NCBI GenBank assembly: GCA_041745295.1
Contig: JBGTJE010000040.1
Span: 56,695-120,694 of the forward strand
Direction of reading: 5' to 3'
DNA: 64,000 nucleotides
From: JANMEB01 sp041745295
GTDB lineage: Bacteria; Planctomycetota; Planctomycetia; Pirellulales; Pirellulaceae
The position numbers and the translations under genes are program-made. Below are positions 27,724 to 35,801 of this stretch, piece by piece; within the stretch, counting starts at the first letter, position 1, and every line of letters begins with the position of its first letter. Below the pieces are notes generated by a model. That model saw only the letters and a program-made list of their open reading frames with translations, was not told where the DNA came from and made no database searches.

Positions 27724-28042
27724 GCCGCTGGCAAATCGTGGCTTGAAGGGCAGCGCGTCACTTCGCCTCGCGTCTTTCGACCAGCAAATATTCGGGAAAT
27801 CAACCGCTCCTTGCGACGCTGAGCGTCGCACCGCAATGATCATTTTTGCCCTTCGACCAGGGCTTCTCCAACTGCGCATTCGGCGGAGCTGGTCCTGCGA
27901 CCACTTCGCCGAAAGCGTTTCTTGGGAGATCGCTCGATGGTTACAGTTTTCGAAGATTGCGACGGAGAGGGCATTGGAATAGTATGGAACATTGAATCGC
28001 CGGTAGTCGCACGCTCATGGGAATTTTGATTTTGAGGCCGGA
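27724..28042. other. 319-base gap upstream of the kinase gene
   Basis: Contains one short hairpin (TGCGACGCTGAGCGTCGCA, around 27809) and no recognisable gene. The kinase promoter is expected here, but no convincing minus-35/minus-10 pair was identified. Confidence 0.4.
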
Positions 28043-29539
28043 TTGAACGCCGAACAATTTGCTCAACGGCTCTCCGAATGCCGTTTGTTGGAGCTTTCAC
28101 AAATTGATGAGGCATTTTCCGCCTTGGGCGGCCGGGATGTCAGTCTGGAAAACTTCAAGCTGCATTTGATTCAGCGCGAGCTACTGACGAATTGGCAAAC
28201 CCAGCGAATAGAGCAGAACAATCGTCGCGGTTTTTTCTATGGCGAATGGAAGGTGCTCTATTTGGTCGGCGAAGGTACCTTTGCTCGGGTCTATCGCGCT
28301 ACCCACCGAAAGACTGGTGACGTCAAAGCGGTCAAGGTGCTGCGCAATCGTTACTCCAACGATCGGGATACCCAAGAACGGTTTATGCGCGAAGCAAAAA
28401 CCGTAATGAAGCTGCGGCATCCCAACATCGTGCCGATTCACGAAGTGGACATCGAGCACCATCGGATTTACATGGTAATGGACTTTATTGAAGGGCAGAA
28501 TCTGCGCGAGTTTGTTCGCGTCCATGGCAAGCTCAAACTCTCGGTGGCCCTCAACATCATCCGCGACGTCGCCTCGGGGTTGGAATACGCAGCTTTGCGC
28601 GGCGTGACCCATCGCGATATCAAATTGTCGAACGTGCTGCTCTCGAGTACCGGCCGGGCCAATCTCGTGGACTTTGGCTTGGCGGTGGTTGACAAGAGCA
28701 TGGCGGATGCCCCGGGCTTTAATCCGCGCAGCGTGGACTACGCAGGGTTGGAGAAAATCACTAATGTCTCGCGCGACGACAAGCGGAGTGACATGTTTTT
28801 TATGGGGTGCCTGCTCTATCACATGCTTTCCGGCCACCCTCCGCTTTTCGAGACGCGGGAGCGCATGCGGCGGATGAGCGCCGACCGCTTTCGCGATGTT
28901 CCTCCGATAACCAATTATGTCGACTTACCGCATCGCGTGGTCACGCTCATGAAGCGGATGATGGACATCGACCCGGAAAAGCGCGTCCAAAACCCCACCG
29001 CGGCACTGCGCGACATTGACCATGTCATCGCGGCGGTCGAGGCCGGGGACGTGCGCAAATACAGCCATTCCCTCTCGCAGGTCGAGTCGGAGGAATTTGC
29101 CCGCCGCACGAGAAAGTACACCGAAGGCATGGGATACACGGTCATGGTGATCGAGTCGCGGAAAGACGTTCAAGACCAACTGCGCGAACGGCTCAAGCGA
29201 CGCGGTTATCGAGTCTTGATACTGGGCGATCCGCGACGGGCGTTGGCCCGTTATGAAGATCTCGATATCAAAGAGGCGATCCCGGCCGACTGTGTCATCT
29301 TCAGCTGCGCAGGGCTGGGCCCGGCAGGCCTCGAAGCGTTCAACTTTTTTGCGACGCATCCGCGGATGAAAGTCGTGCCCGCGATTTTACTGGTGGGTGA
29401 AGACCAATCCCATTTTTTGCAAACCGCCAATTTAAACGAGCATCGACTCGCCGCGACGATGCCGATCAAGTTTCGCGAGATCCAACAGAACTTGCGGCAC
29501 TTGCTCCGGATCGAAACGGCGGACGAAGTCGAGGACTAG
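28043..29539 (+). CDS. Ser/Thr protein kinase fused to a receiver-like domain
   Basis: 498 residues. The TTG start at 28043 has GAGG five bases upstream, and no ATG precedes the conserved region. After a helical N-terminus (1-65) comes a Hanks-type kinase: glycine loop GEGTFARVYRA, lysine in AVKVL, HRDIKLSN, VDFGLA and a YAGLEK activation segment. Residues about 365-495 resemble a CheY-like receiver (YTVMVIESRKDVQDQLRERL … VVPAILLVGED … MPIKF), but the position of the phospho-accepting Asp reads VIFSCAG. It is thus probably a pseudo-receiver. The protein has no membrane segment and should be cytoplasmic. Signal and targets are unknown. Confidence 0.85.
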   Translation: MNAEQFAQRLSECRLLELSQIDEAFSALGGRDVSLENFKLHLIQRELLTNWQTQRIEQNNRRGFFYGEWKVLYLVGEGTFARVYRATHRKTGDVKAVKVLRNRYSNDRDTQERFMREAKTVMKLRHPNIVPIHEVDIEHHRIYMVMDFIEGQNLREFVRVHGKLKLSVALNIIRDVASGLEYAALRGVTHRDIKLSNVLLSSTGRANLVDFGLAVVDKSMADAPGFNPRSVDYAGLEKITNVSRDDKRSDMFFMGCLLYHMLSGHPPLFETRERMRRMSADRFRDVPPITNYVDLPHRVVTLMKRMMDIDPEKRVQNPTAALRDIDHVIAAVEAGDVRKYSHSLSQVESEEFARRTRKYTEGMGYTVMVIESRKDVQDQLRERLKRRGYRVLILGDPRRALARYEDLDIKEAIPADCVIFSCAGLGPAGLEAFNFFATHPRMKVVPAILLVGEDQSHFLQTANLNEHRLAATMPIKFREIQQNLRHLLRIETADEVED

Positions 29540-29570
29540 GCAGAGTCTCAATATGCGAATCGTGCGTCTT

Positions 29571-29649
29571 CATCAGCCGAAAGGCGTTAGCGTCCGGTTG
29601 TTGAGTCGTTGTCGAAGGAAAACCGGGGGCTAGCGCCCGGCGGCTGATG
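29571..29649. repeat. Inverted pair (family I) between convergent genes
   Basis: CATCAGCCGAAAGGCGTTAG at 29571 and its inverse ending CCGGCGGCTGATG at 29649 pair imperfectly over about 27 bases. They occupy the junction between the kinase gene and the convergent zinc-ribbon gene. Confidence 0.65.
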
Positions 29650-29673
29650 TCATGAGAAAGGGGCCAGAGGGCG

Positions 29674-30222
29674 CTACTTGCGAATGAACGCCGAGCCGAT
29701 CAAAGCTGCGACGCCCAGCGGAACTAAACCGAAAAACCAGAGGCCGACCGTTTGCCGAGTTCGCGCGGTTTGGCGGTTCACCGCGAATTCGCTGGGTTGA
29801 TACGTCCCGGGCGGAAGGGCGATAATCTGCTCGTGCCAAGTGTTCCAGAATTCCGTCACATTGCTCTGGTCAATACTGGCGAAAATCTCCGCGTTCAACT
29901 GGTCGATTTCGGATTGGGACGGTTCCGTCTCCAATTGGGCCGCCGAATACCACAGGCCGCCCCCCCCCGCCAATCCAACAATCAACAAGACTAGTCCAAG
30001 CGCAAATGTCACTCGGGATACCAGGAATTGTCCGGCCCCGGCCGATGGCCGGCGCGCAGTCGTGCCGATCGCGATCGGGTGCAACAAGCGCAATCCTCGC
30101 AGCGTCGGGATTTCGATGGCTTGCTGACACTGGGCACACGAAATGGTCTCGCCGGCCTGGCGCGTTTCCACTTCGTTAGAGGCAGTACAACGTGGACAGG
30201 GCAAACTAAAACGGTCGGCCAT
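29674..30222 (-). CDS. Zinc-ribbon membrane protein, unknown function
   Basis: 182 residues from the ATG at 30222. Residues 8-34 form a zinc ribbon (CPRCTASNEVETRQAG and CAQCQQ: two CxxC pairs). Two membrane helices follow, about 73-95 (FALGLVLLIVGLAGGGGLWY) and 160-180. The middle segment is helical and acidic. This layout is common among planctomycete proteins of unknown function. The open frame extends upstream, but the Cys-rich domain starts at this methionine. Confidence 0.75.
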   Translation of the reverse strand: MADRFSLPCPRCTASNEVETRQAGETISCAQCQQAIEIPTLRGLRLLHPIAIGTTARRPSAGAGQFLVSRVTFALGLVLLIVGLAGGGGLWYSAAQLETEPSQSEIDQLNAEIFASIDQSNVTEFWNTWHEQIIALPPGTYQPSEFAVNRQTARTRQTVGLWFFGLVPLGVAALIGSAFIRK

Positions 30223-30840
30223 ACAGCGCGGACTTTCGTTGAAACAGACTCCCTCGCCTGGATGTTCCCGGCGACGGGGAAAACTCCGAACAGCAAAGAT
30301 AATCGATCGGAGTGCAACTGGCATACCGGGCCAGAATTATTTGTTTTCGGGGTGAGGGGTTTGTCGCGATGCCGAAATTCTCCCGGCTTGTGTGCATGCA
30401 AACGATTTTTCCGGGTCCGGGTTTTTTGACTGGACCGCAAAAATCGTACAGTTACAATTAGGAAACCGCATCTCCGCCCACTAAAAAAGCCCAAGCCGAC
30501 GGCCGTCGGGCGATGAGAACGGGGGGTTGGGTTTCCGAGAGGAAACCGCTTCAGCGAACAGGGATTGATGGATTCCTTTCAGCGATTGCCGCAGGGCTGT
30601 TGACGGTCGCGAGCACGGGACAAGTTTGCGTCCAGGAAATGTCAAGCAATTTTTGGGACCGTTGTCCGAGAAACGCCGGACGATCGCTGCACTGACTTAT
30701 TAATCGTAATCTTTTTCCAAATGAATCATCCGCGCGGTCCGGAGCTAAACCAGTGTTAGTATTTCGTGCGCGACCATAGCACGAATCGACCTCGCACCTG
30801 ACACTTCCAAACCATACCGTCAATCAAGCAGGCCTGGAGC
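30223..30840. other. 618-base gap upstream of rpoD
   Basis: No convincing gene. One perfect palindrome (GCCGACGGCCGTCGGGC near 30492) is present. The length fits a complex promoter or long leader for the primary sigma gene, but I could not identify core promoter boxes with confidence. Confidence 0.4.
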
Positions 30841-32409
30841 ATGACTTTATACGACACCATCCTCGAAGACTTTGAAGATGACGCCACACGAACGCGTGTC
30901 ACCGACGCGCCGTTTGACGCCACCGTCGTGGTCGAAGAAGACGAAGATGTTGAGACCGACCTCGTCGAGCAAGACATCCACGCTGAGGAAGAACTCAAAA
31001 CCGACAACGACTTGTTGGCCGGGCTCGAAGAAACCGACTCTTGGTCGGATGATCCGGTCCGCATGTACTTGACCCAGATGGGTGAGATCCCGCTGCTCAC
31101 GCGGCAGGAAGAAATCTCATTGGCCAAACGGATCGAAGAGACCCGCCGCAGCTTTCGCACCAAATTGCTCGAATGCGATTACGTCAGTCAAGTCGCCTAC
31201 AAGACGCTGCGCCGCGTCCATTCGGGCGAACTCCCCTTTGACCGAACGGTCCAAGTCTCGGTGACCGATCGGCTGGAAAAGGAACAAATCCTCGGCCGCT
31301 TCCCGCACAACTTGGAAACGCTCGACGTCTTGCTCAAGCGCAATCAGCGCGACTATCTCACCGCGCTCAACCGGACGCACCCCAAGCAAAAGCGCCGCGA
31401 TGCGTGGACCCGCTTGTCGCGCCGCCGCCGCCGAACCGTGCGCTTGATTGAAGAACTCGGTTTGCGAACGCAGCGGATCGAAGCCATGCTCCGCCCGATC
31501 GAAGACTTTTCGGCACGAGTCAATGAACTGCAAGCCAAGATCCAAAAATTCAAGAAATCCAAAAAACCATCGCACGAGATCCATCCGCTCCGCCGTGAAC
31601 TTCGTGGGATCTTGCTGGCCATCCAAGAAACCCCGCAAAGCTTGCGCCGACGAGTCGACTACCTGCGCGGTGTTTTTTCTGAATACCAACAAGCCAAACG
31701 CGAGTTGTCCGAGGGCAACCTGCGGTTGGTCGTCTCGATCGCAAAGAAGTATCGCAACCGCGGCCTCAGCTTCTTGGATTTGATCCAGGAAGGTAACGCC
31801 GGCCTGATGCGGGCGGTCGATAAGTTCGAATATCGCCGTGGATTCAAGTTCTGTACCTACGCGACCTGGTGGATTCGCCAAGCCATCACCCGCGCCGTCG
31901 CCGACCAAAGCCGGACCATTCGGATCCCGGTCCACATGGTCGAAACGATGTCCCGCGTTCGGACCGTGTCCCGCAAGTTGCTGCAAGAATTGGGCCGTGA
32001 ACCGACGATCGAAGAAGTCGCCCGCCGGGCCGAGACTACGATCGACGAAGCCCGCCGCGTTCTGGCCATGAGCCGTTACCCGATCAGCCTCGACCGCCCG
32101 GTCGGCAACAGCGAAGATAGCCAGTTCGGCGACTTGCTCCCCGATGGCGAAGCCGAAAACCCGTCGATCGGCGCCGCCCAAGACATGCTCCGCGGCCGAA
32201 TCGACAAAGTCCTGAAAACGTTGAGCTACCGCGAACGCGAGATCATCAAGTTGCGGTACGGTTTGGGAGACGGCTACAGCTATACGTTGGAGGAAGTCGG
32301 CCACATCTTCCGCGTCACCCGCGAACGAATTCGGCAGATCGAAGCCAAAGCCGTCCGCAAACTCCAGCAACCCAGCCGCAGCCAAGAACTCGTCGGGTTC
32401 CTCGACTAA
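30841..32409 (+). CDS. rpoD: RNA polymerase sigma factor, RpoD/SigA type
   Basis: 522 residues. An acidic N-terminus of about 60 residues (VVVEEDEDVETDLVEQDIHA) replaces canonical region 1.1. Region 1.2 follows (DPVRMYLTQMGEIPLLTRQE), then a basic helical insert about 130-270 rich in Arg/Lys. Regions 2.1-2.4 contain LSEGNLRLVVSIAKKYRNRG, FLDLIQEGNAGLMRAVDKFE and YATWWIRQAITRA; region 3 has RIPVHMVETM. Region 4 ends with LSYREREIIKLRYGL and VTRERIRQIEAKA. These are signatures of group 1 or 2 sigma factors that direct housekeeping transcription. GGAGC precedes the ATG. Stands alone. Confidence 0.94.
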   Translation: MTLYDTILEDFEDDATRTRVTDAPFDATVVVEEDEDVETDLVEQDIHAEEELKTDNDLLAGLEETDSWSDDPVRMYLTQMGEIPLLTRQEEISLAKRIEETRRSFRTKLLECDYVSQVAYKTLRRVHSGELPFDRTVQVSVTDRLEKEQILGRFPHNLETLDVLLKRNQRDYLTALNRTHPKQKRRDAWTRLSRRRRRTVRLIEELGLRTQRIEAMLRPIEDFSARVNELQAKIQKFKKSKKPSHEIHPLRRELRGILLAIQETPQSLRRRVDYLRGVFSEYQQAKRELSEGNLRLVVSIAKKYRNRGLSFLDLIQEGNAGLMRAVDKFEYRRGFKFCTYATWWIRQAITRAVADQSRTIRIPVHMVETMSRVRTVSRKLLQELGREPTIEEVARRAETTIDEARRVLAMSRYPISLDRPVGNSEDSQFGDLLPDGEAENPSIGAAQDMLRGRIDKVLKTLSYREREIIKLRYGLGDGYSYTLEEVGHIFRVTRERIRQIEAKAVRKLQQPSRSQELVGFLD

Positions 32410-32432
32410 CGCCTGGCACTGCGTGACATTCG

Positions 32433-32471
32433 GGGGTGGCACGTCCCTGAGGCTTTGCGAAGGGCGTGGGA
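32433..32471. repeat. Family C unit
   Basis: GGGTGGCACGTCCCTGAGGC and GAAGGGCGTGGGA match one arm of the inverted pair at 46467-46543. A further single copy lies at 51082-51119. Confidence 0.6.
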
Positions 32472-32491
32472 TTAATCACGCACCGCGACTT

Positions 32492-32660
32492 GCGCGGGTC
32501 TCCGTTCTGCGCTGTGCGCGGGTCTCCGTTCTGCGCTGTGCGCGGGTCTCCGTTCTGCGCTGTGCGCGGGTCTCCGTTCTGCGCTGTGCGCGGGTCTCCG
32601 TTCTGCGCTGTGCGCGGGTCTCCCGACCCCGCACCTCTTGCGACCGAGGGTCTCCCGGCA
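32492..32660. repeat. 24-bp tandem repeat array (family F)
   Basis: Five perfect 24-bp units start at 32492, 32516, 32540, 32564 and 32588 (unit: GCGCGGGTCTCC then GTTCTGCGCTGT); a sixth at 32612 diverges after 12 bases into CGACCCCGCACC. The tail is the inverse of the family F element at 5839-5923 and 50395-50450. It lies between the convergent rpoD and S41 peptidase genes. Open frames across it are created by the repeat. Confidence 0.9.
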
Positions 32661-32662
32661 AT

Positions 32663-34180
32663 TCACCGTTCGTTCCCCCGCCCCAATACTTCCGTCGCCC
32701 GGTTCAATTGCGGATCGACCTCGGCCGCATAGGGCAGCTCGTAGGGCACAACGTGATCCGGTTCGACGCCGCGGCCTTCCAACACTTCGCCGTCGACTTC
32801 GACTCCTTGGACCGCGAGATACAGCAAACACTCTGGATCGATCATCACAACCGACCCGGCGACCACCGCCCCCGCGGTGCGAGTTCCTATCACCGGACCA
32901 ATCCCCGACTTGCGAAAGCCATAGGCGATCAACTCTTTACCGCTGCGCGTCCCTTCGTTGACCAATAGCGCTACCGGCTTGCGCCAGTGTGCGTCAAAAC
33001 CAGTCCGCTCTCCATTGCGATCGATCGAAGTCATTCTCGGAATTTGCCGGTTGAACAGTTGTAAGTATTCCGGGTCCGCTCCTCCCCAGCCGTCTCGCAA
33101 GTCGATGATCAGCGCGTCGGCCGAGGCGAGCGATCCGCTGGTCACCGCGTCGATCAACAGGTCTTGAAAATTTTGGCCAGCGTACGACCAAATTCTGACA
33201 TAACCGATCCGCTTGCCGTTGACGTCAATGACTCGCATCGATTGTTCCATCGCCCGGCGCATGAATGCTTGCGGCTCGATCTCGATCGGCGTTACCGAAA
33301 TCGAGCTGCGCGAGGAGGGCTCGCCGGTGGATTGAATTTCAATCGATACCTCTCTGCCGACTTTGCCGGCGAACGATCGAATCGGATGAAACGGCTGTCT
33401 GTCCACGGCAATCAATTGCTGGCCGCGGCGAAGGCCGGCCAAGCCCGCCGGTCCACCGTCGACGACTCCGGATATGAACCATTTCCCGTCGATCGATTTG
33501 CTGAATATTCCGATCCCCGCGAACGATACGCGGCCCTCGGGAAAATGGGGGAGCAACTCCAATCCCAACGGTCCCGCTGAAAAGATATCGGCCAAGAAAT
33601 AAAACTCGACGTCATCGCGCGTGTAAAACCCCGTGTGGGATGTCTTGAGAAGCCCGAGCATTTGGTTGATCACGGCGGCTAGTTCGTCGGGGTTGCCCGC
33701 GGCGTTGGCTTGTGGCAAGTATTCGGCTTTGGCTCTTTCCCAATCGACTCCGCCGAAGTCTGCGCGGTAGAACCGTTCGTGTACGGTTGACCAAACCTTC
33801 AGAAAGATCTCCTCGTTTGACAGCAACGTCGCGGGCGAATCCGGAGAAGCCAGGAGGCGGAATTCCTCGGCGATGAATCGACCGTTTTGCAAACGCCCGC
33901 TTACCAACGCTTTTCGGATTTTATTGCACAAGCCATCGGCGGCGTGCGCGTCGCCGTGGTCATCGATTCCGCTACCGTCGACAAAAAACGTCGAACCCGC
34001 GATACGGACCGCCAGATCGCAGCCCTTTCCCTCCATCCCAAGCTGGCACTCGCCGCAAGCCGCCTCCACGATCTGGCGCGGAACGGGCAATTTTGGTTCA
34101 GGTTGATCTTGCGCGACAGCCAGGACGAAAGAGACACCAAGGACAAAAGGGACTGAAGCGAGGAAGGATGACAGTTGCAT
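32663..34180 (-). CDS. Secreted S41-family peptidase with N-terminal Cys-rich (DUF6370-like) domain
   Basis: 505 residues. Signal peptide 1-24 (LASVPFVLGVSFVLAVAQDQ). Residues about 33-111 form a Cys-containing domain (EAACGECQLGMEGKGCDLAV … GLCNKIRKAL … EEFRLL) resembling DUF6370, usually a free-standing small protein. Then a tail-specific-protease region: PDZ-like sequence about 215-280 (FISGVVDGGPAGLAGLRRGQ) and the catalytic core with ALIIDLRDGWGG and the nucleophile context NEGTRSGKELIAYGF. It should cut proteins in the periplasm. Upstream genes in the same direction are topoisomerase VI A and B, 308 bases away with repeats between, so cotranscription is uncertain. Confidence 0.88.
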   Translation of the reverse strand: MQLSSFLASVPFVLGVSFVLAVAQDQPEPKLPVPRQIVEAACGECQLGMEGKGCDLAVRIAGSTFFVDGSGIDDHGDAHAADGLCNKIRKALVSGRLQNGRFIAEEFRLLASPDSPATLLSNEEIFLKVWSTVHERFYRADFGGVDWERAKAEYLPQANAAGNPDELAAVINQMLGLLKTSHTGFYTRDDVEFYFLADIFSAGPLGLELLPHFPEGRVSFAGIGIFSKSIDGKWFISGVVDGGPAGLAGLRRGQQLIAVDRQPFHPIRSFAGKVGREVSIEIQSTGEPSSRSSISVTPIEIEPQAFMRRAMEQSMRVIDVNGKRIGYVRIWSYAGQNFQDLLIDAVTSGSLASADALIIDLRDGWGGADPEYLQLFNRQIPRMTSIDRNGERTGFDAHWRKPVALLVNEGTRSGKELIAYGFRKSGIGPVIGTRTAGAVVAGSVVMIDPECLLYLAVQGVEVDGEVLEGRGVEPDHVVPYELPYAAEVDPQLNRATEVLGRGNER

Positions 34181-34488
34181 GGAGGATCTTAGTGTTCAGT
34201 GTTCAAGAGCGATATTCTTGTTCCCTCCCCCGCCGCGGGGAGGGCTAGGGAGGGGGTACGTAATTCCTGCACGAATCGGTTGCGGTATGGGAATTGTAAT
34301 GAATTTGAGATTTCAGATCTCAGATTTGAAGAACCGCACATTGCGCGTTGAAACTTCTTGTTCCCATGCTCCTGAGCGGGAACGCGATGTCTTCGAGACT
34401 TCGCCTCGTGAATCTCGCCACGATTGCCACTTCTCCCATCCATGGCAGATGGATTCCGGGGCTCAGCCCGGAATGACGATTGGGTGTT
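34181..34488. repeat. Repeat cluster (families A and D plus AT-rich palindrome)
   Basis: Family A palindrome 34221-34256 (CCCTCCCCCGCCGCGGGGAG core), an AT-rich self-complementary stretch near 34308 (GAGATTTCAGATCTCAGATT), a copy of the 17755 repeat near 34351-34410, and a family D palindrome at 34449-34479 just behind the stop of the topoisomerase VI A gene. No gene. Confidence 0.7.
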
Positions 34489-35646
34489 CTAATCCAAAAA
34501 ATCTTTATCTTTGAGTCGCGCGGGAACGTACTGTTCGGTCACATAGCTGATGTCCTTGCTGATCAGCGCTTCGACTTCGAGCTTGAAATCGTTGTCGAGC
34601 ATTTTCTGAATTTCGCGCTGCCAATCCTTTTTGGCGGCAAACCAAGGATACGCCGCGATTTGCTTGGCCCGCTTCTTGTCGGTGTCGTTCAAGCGGATCG
34701 TCACGCTCGAACTCAACCCGCAACGGTCGTAGTCGCTACTCCGCAGGCCGATGTAGCGCGCATCGGGGATCGCCATCCGCCGCGATTCGAACGCCAAGTT
34801 GATCGAACCCTGCTTGATCACGCTGTAGATGTAATATCCCCACGGATCGTTATCGAGCAAGCAATACACCGGCAGCTTAAGTTCGTTGTGCAGCCGGTTG
34901 AGCAGGCGACGGACGCCGCGCGGCGGTTGTCCGCCGCCGTGGGTGAGAATGCAATTGTGACTGCGCCAAAATTTGTCTTCGTTGAATCGCTGCCAGACTG
35001 TGTCTTTTTCGACGTGCAGCACAAATTGGGCGGTCGACTTTTTGATTTGAATCCGCTCGGGTTCGACGATCGAAGGGATCGCATAACCTCCAGAACCCAT
35101 CCGGGCGCAATCGATCTCGTCCCCCGAATCGTCCAAAACAATTGGGCCGACCATCGAGCCCTTGGTTTGTGCGTATAGATGTAGCTCTTCGCGGAGTGCA
35201 TCGAGTGTGACTTCGACATCTTCGATCACTGGGTCGCATTCTTCCTGGTTTTGAAACGTTTCTTCCTTGGTCCCTTCGATCGTGTGTTTCAGCAGATAGT
35301 ACAAACCGCGGATGCTGGTTGACTTGCCTTCGTTGATTAGCCGCTTGCAACCGCTGCCGACCAGGATCGTTTGCATATAGGACTTGGCTTGCGAGAGATT
35401 GAACAGTTCGCGGCGATTGGTCCCGCGCCCCATTTCAATGATTTTTTGCGCCTTGTTAAAGCGAACGTTGGAGAGCGAGCGGCTGGGGATGTCCAAATGC
35501 GGTGGGCGAGCGCGCTGGGCTGACTGGACGACGTCCTCCGCCAAGCCGACCAGTGACGAGATCGTTTTTTTGTCCTTGGGCGTTAGTTTGGCCGGCGCGG
35601 CCGGTTTGGCACTGCCGTTGCCGACGGACGGTTTCTTTTTTGCCAT
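34489..35646 (-). CDS. top6A: DNA topoisomerase VI subunit A (Spo11/Top6A)
   Basis: 385 residues from ATG 35646; a Lys/Pro/Ala-rich tail of about 25 residues precedes the core. The 5Y-CAP domain contains STSIRGLYYLLKH, whose tyrosine pair (116/117) includes the residue that attacks DNA. The Toprim domain shows FVLHVEKDTV (Glu213) and CLLDNDPWGYYI (Asp265 and Asp267), the metal-binding triad. With subunit B it makes a type IIB topoisomerase that relaxes and decatenates DNA through double-strand breaks with 2-base overhangs. Topo VI is typical of archaea and plants and rare in bacteria. It lies 155 bases downstream of the B gene; a family A repeat sits between them. Confidence 0.95.
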   Translation of the reverse strand: MAKKKPSVGNGSAKPAAPAKLTPKDKKTISSLVGLAEDVVQSAQRARPPHLDIPSRSLSNVRFNKAQKIIEMGRGTNRRELFNLSQAKSYMQTILVGSGCKRLINEGKSTSIRGLYYLLKHTIEGTKEETFQNQEECDPVIEDVEVTLDALREELHLYAQTKGSMVGPIVLDDSGDEIDCARMGSGGYAIPSIVEPERIQIKKSTAQFVLHVEKDTVWQRFNEDKFWRSHNCILTHGGGQPPRGVRRLLNRLHNELKLPVYCLLDNDPWGYYIYSVIKQGSINLAFESRRMAIPDARYIGLRSSDYDRCGLSSSVTIRLNDTDKKRAKQIAAYPWFAAKKDWQREIQKMLDNDFKLEVEALISKDISYVTEQYVPARLKDKDFLD

Positions 35647-35704
35647 GATCAACCCTGTTAACAATTATCCGCACCAATAAGTGCGTTGCGTCGCAGCCGC
35701 ATCG

Positions 35705-35745
35705 CCCCTCACCCTGCCCTCTCCCCCGAAGCGGGGGCGAGGGAA
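35705..35745. repeat. Family A palindrome between the topoisomerase VI genes
   Basis: CCCTCACCCTGCCCTCTCCC followed by CCGAAGCGGGGGCGAGGG: the long variant of family A, like the copies in hutG and at 55799. Confidence 0.8.
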
Positions 35746-35801
35746 CAAATCTATTTTTTTTGGATATTTTCGAAATGGGACAACATCTCGCCGGTTCGCG
35801 G

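Noticed and set aside
32423..32968. Plus- and minus-strand open frames across the 24-bp tandem array
   Set aside because: A 24-bp period keeps all frames open; the repetitive translations (RVSVLRCA-type) are artefacts and overlap the S41 peptidase gene.
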